From contig CABXCS010000001.1 of the NCBI GenBank assembly GCA_902510755.1, positions 168,573-232,572 on the forward strand: a DNA stretch of 64,000 nucleotides. Reading direction: 5' to 3'. Below, one piece after another: positions 28,520-36,223 of this stretch; position 1 is the stretch's first letter; each line of letters begins with the position of its first letter. Below the pieces are notes generated by a model, which saw only the letters and a program-made list of their open reading frames with translations, was not told the origin of the DNA and did not search any database. The position numbers and the translations under genes were made by a program. Origin of the DNA: an uncultured Woeseiaceae bacterium (GTDB lineage: Bacteria > Pseudomonadota > Gammaproteobacteria > Steroidobacterales > Woeseiaceae).

Positions 28520-30357
28520 TTGGTGGCTCCTTCCTGCGCTAGGGATTTCATCTGAATGTCCCTTAGAATATTTTCCGGCAAATGGCAGTATATTTCGCTA
28601 CCGCCACTCATGCAAACAACCTCTGGCGGTTTAACGTTACATAGTCCTTCTTGTGAAACAGGGCAAACATTCAAAAAGCTACATAAACCCATTGCTCCCT
28701 TTTGCGGAGTAATTATTGCCGTTTTTTGACGAGTTCTGGTTTGTTCGAGCCAACCTTGTCGCATCTCTGGTACAGATGAAATTAACATATCCGTATAGGG
28801 GTGGAAGGGTAATTCAGAGAAACTTGATTGGTTCCCTGTTTCAACTTTTTGTCCGGAGTAAAGAACCATAGTGTCATCACAAATCGACCTTACCGTAGAA
28901 ATATAATGACTAATAAACATATAAGACACATTTAATTCCTTTCGCAGATCAGCGAGGAGATCCAATATGGCGGCCCCTACCACCGTATCAAGTGCAGATG
29001 TAATTTCATCGCATAAGATCAAGTCTGGTTCTGCGGCAAGCGCGCGCGCCAGATTGATACGTTGCTTCTGTCCACCTGAAAGCTCCCCAGATCTTCTGGA
29101 ACAAATAGATGCTGGCAAGCAAATCTGATCCAGAAGCTCCATGATCCGGTTTCGCTGCACCTGCCCCGTCATACCATGATAGAACTTTAATGGCCGAGCA
29201 AGAATCTGCTCAACCGTATGAGCAGGATTTAGTGCAGTATCTGGATTTTGGAAAACAATCTGAATACGTCTAAACTGATCTTTCGTTCGTAACTTGAGTG
29301 ATGGCGGCAAAGCTTCACCTTTAAAAAGAACTTCCCCACGAGCTTGGGGTAATAAGCCTGCGATAACACGGGCAATTGTTGACTTTCCAGAACCTGATTC
29401 ACCTATTACGCCATATGTCGTTCCTTTGCGAATTTTAAACCCGATATCATTTAGGACAAGTTTTTCTGGCATTCCATTTGATTTCTGGGGGCCATATCCA
29501 GCAAAAACACCCTTGAGTTCAAGAAGATAGTTTTCTTGGTCCGATACATCTACAGATTTAACAACTTCGGTACGGGGTTTTGCAGCTGTCAATAATGACT
29601 GGGTATATGCATGTTCCGAATGATTAAGGATTTTACTGATCGTTCCCGCTTCTCGCACTTCACCATTTTGAAGCACAACGACATGATCCGCCATCTGTGC
29701 AACAACGGCGAGATCATGCGAAACATAAACCGCAGTCGCGCCCTGTTCACAAACGACTTTTTTAAATACACGTAAAACTTCTATCTGGGTTGTCACATCA
29801 AGTGCTGTGGTTGGCTCATCAAATATCACCAACTTTGGGTTGGTGATCAATGCCATAGCCGCCAGCAACCTTTGCAACTGTCCGCCAGAGACTTCATGAG
29901 GATAGCGGTTGCCTATACTTTCTGGTTCAGGCAGCGCTAACCCTTTAAACATCTCAACAGCTTTTTCTTTAGCAACCTTCTGATCCAATAATCCATGCAA
30001 TAAGGCAGGCTCAATCACCTGATCAATAATTCGTTTGGACGGGTTAAACGATGCTCCTGCGCTTTGTGCCACATAGGTTATTTCAGAACCACGTGAATTT
30101 CTAAGCTCTGCATCACTCAATCGCTGCATATCATTGTTATCAACTAAAACCTCCCCGCCAGAAAAAAAGCACCCTGCCCTGGCATAGCCCAATAAAGACA
30201 AGGCGATAGTTGTTTTACCAGAACCAGATTCGCCAATTAAAGCGAGAACATCACCTTGGGGAATAGCAAAGCTCACATCTTTGACAATTGTAAAGGGTTC
30301 AGCTTTATCACTACGAACTTCAACAGATAGGTTTTTTACTTCCACCAAACTTTTCAT
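28516..30357 (-). CDS. ABC transporter ATP-binding protein, fused DppD-DppF type
   Basis: Energises uptake by the two permeases encoded upstream. The protein of about 613 residues has two complete ATPase domains: Walker A GESGSGKTTIALSLLG and signature SGGQLQR with FDEPTTALD in the first half, then GESGSGKSTIARVIAG, SGGQKQR and CDEITSALD in the second. A cysteine-rich oligopeptide-transporter tail follows at the C-terminus. I place the start at the ATG of MKSLVEV (30355-30357), one base after the permease stop and behind a GGAGGGG site, not 48 bases upstream. Fusion of the two ATPases is common in this transporter group. Confidence 0.92.
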   Translation of the reverse strand: MKSLVEVKNLSVEVRSDKAEPFTIVKDVSFAIPQGDVLALIGESGSGKTTIALSLLGYARAGCFFSGGEVLVDNNDMQRLSDAELRNSRGSEITYVAQSAGASFNPSKRIIDQVIEPALLHGLLDQKVAKEKAVEMFKGLALPEPESIGNRYPHEVSGGQLQRLLAAMALITNPKLVIFDEPTTALDVTTQIEVLRVFKKVVCEQGATAVYVSHDLAVVAQMADHVVVLQNGEVREAGTISKILNHSEHAYTQSLLTAAKPRTEVVKSVDVSDQENYLLELKGVFAGYGPQKSNGMPEKLVLNDIGFKIRKGTTYGVIGESGSGKSTIARVIAGLLPQARGEVLFKGEALPPSLKLRTKDQFRRIQIVFQNPDTALNPAHTVEQILARPLKFYHGMTGQVQRNRIMELLDQICLPASICSRRSGELSGGQKQRINLARALAAEPDLILCDEITSALDTVVGAAILDLLADLRKELNVSYMFISHYISTVRSICDDTMVLYSGQKVETGNQSSFSELPFHPYTDMLISSVPEMRQGWLEQTRTRQKTAIITPQKGAMGLCSFLNVCPVSQEGLCNVKPPEVVCMSGGSEIYCHLPENILRDIQMKSLAQEGATK

Positions 30358-30358
30358 A

Positions 30359-31249
30359 TTAGCCTTCCCCTCCATGTTTTTTATTATTATGGGGTAAGCT
30401 ATCAATCATCAAATTCATCCCGATCGTTAATGTTGCGATTGCCACAGAGGGTGCAAGAATTGCCAATGCTCCCTCAGCTAGACCAGACATATTCTCACGA
30501 ACTAATGAACCCAGATCCGCAAATGGTGGCTGAACTCCTAGCCCCAGAAAGCTCAATCCACTTAATAAAAGAATAGCAAAAATAAATCGCAAGCCGAAGT
30601 CCGTCAGCATGGGATTAATGATATTAGGGAAAATTTCCACACAAGCGATATACGCCCGCCCTTCGCCCCGCGCACGTGCCACTATTACATATTCCATTTC
30701 ATTCTGACCAACAGCTAGCGAGCGAGCAATTCGAAACGCACCAGGAATGTAGGTTATAGCGACCACGATATAAAGAAGCGGGATTGAAGAACCAAATGCG
30801 GCAACAATAACCAAAGCCAAAATCTTACTGGGAATTGAAATAAACGCATCCATCAATCGGCTGATCACTTCATCAACAATGCGACTACTCACAACAGAAA
30901 ATAACGCTATCGTTATTCCAATAGCACTTGCCGTGAGCGCAGAAGCCAAGGCCAAGCCGACCGTATATCGTGCACCCGATAAAACGCGACTGAGTACATC
31001 TCGTCCCAAGTAATCGGTTCCCAAAATATGTGTAAAACTTGCCGTATCAAAAACTTCTTCTGCAACAAAGGCGCCGACCTCATAAGGTGCCAGCATTGGC
31101 CCAAAAATCGCAACGATTAACCAAAAAACAACTAAAATAGTTCCAATCTTTTCTGAGGGTGACATTTTTCGGTACGCGTCTAAACTACGGCTGACTATCC
31201 TACGCTCTTCTACATCCAACATTTCTGCTTGAGTATCTATATTGTTCAT
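30359..31249 (-). CDS. ABC transporter permease, DppC type
   Basis: Inner-membrane permease of the peptide/nickel/opine importer family. The 296-residue protein has the DppC-type N-terminal extension (RRIVSRSLDAYRKMSPSEKIG), six hydrophobic segments and the ATPase-contacting loop VARARGEGRAYIACVEIFPNIINP. The segment LGTDYLGRDVLSRVLSGAR is also typical of DppC and OppC. It overlaps dppB by four bases and is one base from the ATPase gene, so it belongs to a tightly packed operon. Confidence 0.93.
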   Translation of the reverse strand: MNNIDTQAEMLDVEERRIVSRSLDAYRKMSPSEKIGTILVVFWLIVAIFGPMLAPYEVGAFVAEEVFDTASFTHILGTDYLGRDVLSRVLSGARYTVGLALASALTASAIGITIALFSVVSSRIVDEVISRLMDAFISIPSKILALVIVAAFGSSIPLLYIVVAITYIPGAFRIARSLAVGQNEMEYVIVARARGEGRAYIACVEIFPNIINPMLTDFGLRFIFAILLLSGLSFLGLGVQPPFADLGSLVRENMSGLAEGALAILAPSVAIATLTIGMNLMIDSLPHNNKKHGGEG

Positions 31250-32229
31250 GATCGCCTCAGTTTTGGGTTAGCAAGAATGGAGCAGATATCCGCAGTAAGC
31301 ACTAATAGAAGATACACAGCGCAAAAAATCATAGCGCATGCCTGCAACAAGGGCATATCACGACTTGTCACCGCATCAACCATCAAGCTCGCAATTCCAG
31401 GATAATTAAAAATAATCTCGACAATTATTGCCCCACCTAATAGATAGGACAAAGAAAATGCAAAAGCGTTAGCCATGGGGCCGATCGCATTGGGCAAAAC
31501 ATGACGATATACAATCGTCGGAATACCCACTCCTTTGAGGATCGCCATTTCAACATAAGGTTGATTTAATTGATCGATGATTGCTGCACGTGTCATACGC
31601 GCCATCTGTGCTATCACAACAAAACACAGTGTCATAACAGGAAGCGCGAAGGCACGTAAAAATTCACCAAGCGTGGGATCGGGAGGAATGATGGTGATCG
31701 ATGGCAACCAACGCATCTGAACAGAAAAAATGAGTACCGCAATCGTTGCGACCAGAAATTCTGGCACCGCAATCATGAAGATGGTCGTAACATTAAGCAT
31801 CCGATCAAGCCTACTTCCTTGATACATCGCTGAAACCACGCCAATGATGAATGCGATCGGAACAGATACAAGAGTAGTAAGCCCCGCAAGCTGCAGAGAT
31901 TTAGGTAATCGATCGGCGATTAAATCCGCAACAGGCATATTCCCCGTCATCGACATTCCTGGATTGCCTGCAATCAAACCAAATAACCAGTCGAAATATC
32001 GCTCAACGGGAGGCTTATTAAGGCCCAACTGATCGCGTAAAGCAGCCACTGCTTCTGGCGTCGCACTCTGCCCCAAAAGTTCTTGAGCGGCATCACCTGG
32101 CAATAGTGAGCTGATTGCAAAAACAATCATCGATACGAGGAAAAGGGTCAATACCCCTAATGCCAATCTTTTAGCAATTATTATAGCCGCAATATTCATT
32201 TTGCATCCGTGTAAAGTATCATCATCCAT
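31246..32229 (-). CDS. ABC transporter permease, DppB type
   Basis: Inner-membrane permease pairing with the DppC-type protein. The 327-residue protein has six hydrophobic segments, the family motif LRDQLGLNKPPVERYFDWL, and the coupling-loop region around MAILKGVGIPTIVYRHVLPNA. The called start overlaps the end of the binding-protein gene by eight bases; a second ATG 30 bases downstream (MNIAAI) is possible. It is cotranscribed with the rest of the importer. Confidence 0.93.
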   Translation of the reverse strand: MDDDTLHGCKMNIAAIIIAKRLALGVLTLFLVSMIVFAISSLLPGDAAQELLGQSATPEAVAALRDQLGLNKPPVERYFDWLFGLIAGNPGMSMTGNMPVADLIADRLPKSLQLAGLTTLVSVPIAFIIGVVSAMYQGSRLDRMLNVTTIFMIAVPEFLVATIAVLIFSVQMRWLPSITIIPPDPTLGEFLRAFALPVMTLCFVVIAQMARMTRAAIIDQLNQPYVEMAILKGVGIPTIVYRHVLPNAIGPMANAFAFSLSYLLGGAIIVEIIFNYPGIASLMVDAVTSRDMPLLQACAMIFCAVYLLLVLTADICSILANPKLRRS

Positions 32230-33787
32230 TTAACCAAACATGTTCAGCAAAGGAATACCCCATTAGTCCACCTGTCGGTATTGCACCAAGCCCTTTTATT
32301 CGATTGTCAAAAGCGTCAATCAGATTAATAAAAACAGGAATACTCACACCGCAATGTTTATGGATTAGTTGCTGCATATCTCCATACATTTGCCTGCGCT
32401 TCATTTCTTCTGATTCTGCGCGCGCCAGAAGCAGAAGCTGGTCAAACTGTTCGTTGTGCCAGCCAGACTCGTTCCACGGAGCATCTGATTTATAGAATTG
32501 AGAAAATATCATATCCGCCGTAGGCCGTGCATTAGTATTACCAAAACCCAGTGGATGTTTCATCCAGTGGTTTGACCAATAACCATCCGCCGGTACCCTG
32601 TTCACCGCCAGCTTCAAACCTACCCTTGCGCTCGTCTCTTGCAAAATCGATCCCATATCAACGGACCCTTCCGCTGCGGGGGATGCATAAACAGGTATTC
32701 TCACACCGATCATACCCGCTTTTTTCAAGTGAAATCTCGCCTTGTCCGGGTCATAAGATCGTTGTGGCAAATCAGACATATAGTATTTATGGCCTGGTTG
32801 TATTGGATGATCATTTGCGATTTCAGCAAAATTACGAAATAGTGCCCGGCGAATAAGCTTTCTATCAAACATATATTTCATTGCCATAACAAAGTCTGGG
32901 TTATTCGTTGGTTCCCCACGTTGGCTCATGATTAGACTAGTATATAACCCTGATGGTGTCGCAAGTAGAGAGTGCGTTCCAGACTGCCTGATACGTTTTT
33001 CAGAACGCGGGTTTACAGCAAGTGTCAAATGGATATCGCCAGCGAGCAACGCATTAACCCGCGAAGTTTCATCGGGAATACCGATCAACTCAATTTCATC
33101 CAAATAGGGTTTGCCATTTTTCCAGTAATTCTCGTTACGGACAACCACCGTATTAACACCTGGATTAAATTCCTTAATCCTATATGGACCTGTTCCAGAA
33201 ACCTTATTGAAATTGGTCGTTCCACTTGGAACAATCAAAAAATGAGAGTCAGCCAAAATGACCGGTAGATCTGCATTAGGGCTTACCAGATTTATTTCTA
33301 CCTCTAGCGCCCCTTTCACACGAATTGTTTCGAATTGCGCGGCAATACCATTTACAATTGAAGCCGTTTGCGGATCTTTATGACGCATAAGTGAAAATAC
33401 AACATCATCAGCATGGAGTGATTTTCCACCATGAAACACAACGTCATTACGCAAATAAATAATCCAGCGCTTATTATCATCAGTTTCAATACGCTCCGCT
33501 AAGGCAAGATCAGCACCGAGCGCCTCATTATAAGACGTTAATCCATTAAAAATCATATATTGACGCATGTAATCTGTGGACAGCGTCCCTCTAGCAGGAT
33601 CAAGCGTATCAGATATTGAAATTGACAAACTTGCAACGCGAATATGTCCCCCATATTTTGGCGTCTCTGTCGCTGCCGTTGCTGGTGATGGAAACATTCC
33701 CCCTGCCAAACTAACACTGCCATATGCTAGCGCCTGAAGCACCTCTCTTCGAGATTTATTGCATAATATTATCGACAATTTTTCCAT
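32222..33787 (-). CDS. ABC transporter substrate-binding protein, DppA/family 5, with Tat-type signal
   Basis: Periplasmic receptor that hands substrate to the DppBC-type permeases. The 521-residue protein belongs to the family 5 solute-binding proteins (GGHIRVASLSISISDTLDPARG at the start of the mature part, then LRNDVVFHGGKSLHADDVVFSL). The N-terminus has a twin-arginine motif, SRREVLQAL, followed by a moderately hydrophobic stretch and an AxA-like site, so export is probably by the Tat system. It lies between the FAD amine oxidase gene and dppB. Its ligand class (peptide, opine or amine) cannot be told from sequence. Confidence 0.9.
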   Translation of the reverse strand: MEKLSIILCNKSRREVLQALAYGSVSLAGGMFPSPATAATETPKYGGHIRVASLSISISDTLDPARGTLSTDYMRQYMIFNGLTSYNEALGADLALAERIETDDNKRWIIYLRNDVVFHGGKSLHADDVVFSLMRHKDPQTASIVNGIAAQFETIRVKGALEVEINLVSPNADLPVILADSHFLIVPSGTTNFNKVSGTGPYRIKEFNPGVNTVVVRNENYWKNGKPYLDEIELIGIPDETSRVNALLAGDIHLTLAVNPRSEKRIRQSGTHSLLATPSGLYTSLIMSQRGEPTNNPDFVMAMKYMFDRKLIRRALFRNFAEIANDHPIQPGHKYYMSDLPQRSYDPDKARFHLKKAGMIGVRIPVYASPAAEGSVDMGSILQETSARVGLKLAVNRVPADGYWSNHWMKHPLGFGNTNARPTADMIFSQFYKSDAPWNESGWHNEQFDQLLLLARAESEEMKRRQMYGDMQQLIHKHCGVSIPVFINLIDAFDNRIKGLGAIPTGGLMGYSFAEHVWLNG

Positions 33788-33800
33788 ATTACTTTACACC

Positions 33801-35090
33801 TTAATGTAGATAATCTTGAAAACGATAGTAAGCCCCCACAAAAGGTAAGAACCAGGGTTTTCCGAAATAGCCAGGAATAGCTGGCCAGCCTAAATCACGC
33901 CAAGGATTAGCATCAACCTTGCCTTCCATGACATCAGCCATAATTGGCCCCATATGGATCGCCATTTGGACACCATGTCCACTGTAGCCCATGGCATAAA
34001 AAATACCGTCTTTTTCACCTGCCCGCGGCAAGCGATCTTGTGTCATATCAACTTGACCGCCCCAACAATGGTCAAGCTCAATTCCTGATAAATCAGGGAA
34101 AGTCTGCCCCAACATCGCAGACAACGTATCGGCGGCCTCAGCATCAGATTTTGCATTTGAGGTTGAAAATTTTGCTCGCCCAGCAAATAATAACCGGTCA
34201 TCTGGCGTGACTAAGAAATAATTACCAATATTCTTACTCGTTACATAATTTCGGCGTGTTGGAAACAATTTGTCCAATAGATCTTTTTCTAACGGCTTTG
34301 TCACCACAGCAAAACTACCAACAGGGACAATTCTGCGACGGAACCAGCCAAAAGGGCTTTGTCCATGACCACCCGTGGCAACCAATATCTGCTTAGCGGT
34401 TAAATTATGACCAGATATATCAAGTTCAAACCCTTCATTGGAAAAGCGGTTATATCCAATGACTTGCGCATTTTCAAAAACCTTTACACCTTTTCTTGTT
34501 GCTGCTTCCGCTAGTCCAACACCAAATTTTCCGACATGCATTTGCGCACTGGTACTTTGTAGCAAACCACCATGAAACAGGGTTGAACCTATCTCATCCT
34601 GTATTTTCTGGCTTGAGATCAACTCTACATTCTCATCAACACCGTCTCGTAAAATATCAAATGACTTTTCTAATTTTTTGAAATGCTCTGGCTTTGCTGC
34701 CAACTTTAAACGACCGCAGCGGCGAAAATCGCAATCAATATCATGTTCTTGAATAAGCCGCTCTACAGTATTAACGGCCTCCACATAAGATCTGTAAAAA
34801 TATAATGCTTTTTCCCGGCCGATACTGGCGGCAAGGCTCGCAAAATCATGGGCAAGACCATTATTACACTGCCCGCCATTGCGACCAGATGCGCCGCTGA
34901 CAACTCGATCCGCCTCAAGAACAGCAACTTTTGCACCTCTCTTGGCTAGTTCCATCGCAGTAGATAGCCCCGTAAATCCTCCACCGACAATAGCTACATC
35001 AAACTTTTCACCCAAAAATTCAAAGCCGACAGCCCCCTTAAAATTAGGTGCTGTTTCAAGCCAATATGAATTATTTTTGGGATCTATCAT
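33801..35090 (-). CDS. FAD-dependent amine oxidoreductase, PuuB/OrdL-like
   Basis: D-amino-acid-oxidase-fold enzyme of 429 residues. It has the FAD loop VAIVGGGFTGLSTAMELAKRG, the VSGASGRNGGQCNNGLA segment shared with gamma-glutamylputrescine oxidase (PuuB) and OrdL, and a C-terminal GYSGHGVQMAIHMGP. It probably oxidises a primary or secondary amine to an aldehyde or keto product. It begins five bases after the dehalogenase-family gene and ends 13 bases before the binding-protein gene. The island thus has two flavin systems for C-N bond oxidation. Confidence 0.87.
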   Translation of the reverse strand: MIDPKNNSYWLETAPNFKGAVGFEFLGEKFDVAIVGGGFTGLSTAMELAKRGAKVAVLEADRVVSGASGRNGGQCNNGLAHDFASLAASIGREKALYFYRSYVEAVNTVERLIQEHDIDCDFRRCGRLKLAAKPEHFKKLEKSFDILRDGVDENVELISSQKIQDEIGSTLFHGGLLQSTSAQMHVGKFGVGLAEAATRKGVKVFENAQVIGYNRFSNEGFELDISGHNLTAKQILVATGGHGQSPFGWFRRRIVPVGSFAVVTKPLEKDLLDKLFPTRRNYVTSKNIGNYFLVTPDDRLLFAGRAKFSTSNAKSDAEAADTLSAMLGQTFPDLSGIELDHCWGGQVDMTQDRLPRAGEKDGIFYAMGYSGHGVQMAIHMGPIMADVMEGKVDANPWRDLGWPAIPGYFGKPWFLPFVGAYYRFQDYLH

Positions 35091-35095
35091 TAATT

Positions 35096-35758
35096 TTATA
35101 GCCCCACTACACCGGGGAGACCCAAAATATCTGGAATTTCCACATGGCTATAGAAACTGTTCTTTGGCTCATGGCCACGACTGACAAATACTTTATTCTT
35201 AATGCCCATATCATGAGCAGACATCAGATCATAACGAAAGCTCGACGACACATGAAGAAAGTCTTCAGGGTTGGCATTAAGCGTATCAAACATATATTCA
35301 AACGCCTGAAATCTTGGTTTGTAAGCTTGCGCCTGCTCAGCCGTCAGAACATTATGAAAATTAGCTTCCAACATTTTAACATTGCTGTGAATATGCTCAT
35401 CCATAGCATTTGACAGAATGACCAATGGAAAATTTTTTCCAACGAGCGTCAATGGTTTTGCGACATCATCATGCGGCCCCCACGTTGGAACGGCATTATA
35501 ATATTGCTCTCCTTCACCTTCGCGATATTCAATACCCCATTTTTTGCATGTTCTTTGAATAGCAGTGACCAGGATTTCTCTATAGTGTCGCCAGTCACCC
35601 ATAACCTGATCCATGCGGTATGCGGAAAAGTCCTTACAAAACTGCTCCATATCTTTATTTTTAATACGGTCAGCGTACATCTCGGACGCCACTTCACTCA
35701 TCCGGAAACGAGTTAGAGTACCGTAACAATCAAAGGAAATATACTTGGGTTTGAACAT
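35096..35758 (-). CDS. HAD-superfamily hydrolase, type II haloacid dehalogenase-like
   Basis: The 220-residue protein begins with HAD motif I, FDCYGTL, with nucleophile Asp10; motif II serine is in ILSNAM, the motif III lysine in AYKPRFQAF and the acidic motif in SSFRYDLMSAHDMG. The pattern is that of L-2-haloacid dehalogenases, but many proteins of this subfamily in amine-catabolic clusters are not proven dehalogenases. It is the first gene of a nine-gene minus-strand operon that runs through the ABC importer to the HcnABC-like oxidase. Confidence 0.85.
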   Translation of the reverse strand: MFKPKYISFDCYGTLTRFRMSEVASEMYADRIKNKDMEQFCKDFSAYRMDQVMGDWRHYREILVTAIQRTCKKWGIEYREGEGEQYYNAVPTWGPHDDVAKPLTLVGKNFPLVILSNAMDEHIHSNVKMLEANFHNVLTAEQAQAYKPRFQAFEYMFDTLNANPEDFLHVSSSFRYDLMSAHDMGIKNKVFVSRGHEPKNSFYSHVEIPDILGLPGVVGL

Positions 35759-35962
35759 TATTAGTGAACCTTTTTAATCTGATTTCTTTAAAATATTAAT
35801 GCCTATAATAGAGGTTTTTTATAAAACCAGTAACTAAATTGAATTTTAGAATATCGCATAGAATAATCGGCAGATGGTTCCGATTAAGGCTTTTTTACAG
35901 CCGAATTACATTCATCACATAAAGTAAACGGTACTAAGTGCTGTTGCGTTGAACTTATTTTC
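35759..35962. other. Right junction of the catabolic island
   Basis: Upstream region of the island's main operon and junction with the interrupted deacylase gene. It holds a 16-base inverted repeat (GGTTTT, four-base loop, AAAACC) at 35813-35828 of unknown role and no open reading frame I would call. The promoter of the operon must lie here. No transposase or integrase trace is visible. Confidence 0.4.
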
Positions 35963-36163
35963 ACAGCAATAAATAATCATAAGGCTAATTCTGGGCCAGT
36001 TTTGTCTCTAATCGCCGGTATTCATGGTTCTGAGTATTCCCCAATACTTGCAATGCAAGAGTTTGTGAAATTAATAAATCCTTCCCAATTAAATGGTACA
36101 GTAATTAATGTACATATAGCCAATATTCCAGCTTTTGCTCCCCGTACCATTTATATTGGCTGA
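35963..36163 (+). pseudogene. AstE/AspA-family deacylase, middle fragment
   Basis: An open stretch of 66 codons without a start codon. It contains GPVLSLIAGIHGSEYSP, the zinc-binding motif of succinylglutamate desuccinylase/aspartoacylase proteins with its His and Glu, followed by LNGTVINVHIANIPAFAPRTIY, the next conserved strand. Homologues then continue with the NLNRVFPG segment, but here a TGA follows. It picks up exactly where the fragment at 15874-16095 breaks off (IPITV before, NSGPVLSL after) and is on the same strand, nearly 20 kb away. Confidence 0.72.
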
Positions 36164-36165
36164 AA

Positions 36166-36202
36166 TCAAAAGACTAAAAATAAGGAGGGGCGGGCCCCTC
36201 CT
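36166..36202 (-). terminator. Rho-independent terminator of the TonB receptor gene
   Basis: On the minus strand, a perfect 8-bp GC-rich stem (AGGAGGGG with CCCCTCCT, positions 36183-36202, 4-base loop) is followed by TTATTTTTAG. It begins 21 bases beyond the receptor stop codon. No T-run follows on the other strand, so it terminates minus-strand transcription. Confidence 0.85.
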
Positions 36203-36223
36203 CAACACAAATAACACTTCCTA

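Noticed and set aside
35813..35828. Inverted repeat GGTTTT/AAAACC as a terminator
   Set aside because: The stem is AT-rich and lies in the promoter region of the minus-strand operon; it may be an operator, but nothing identifies the factor.
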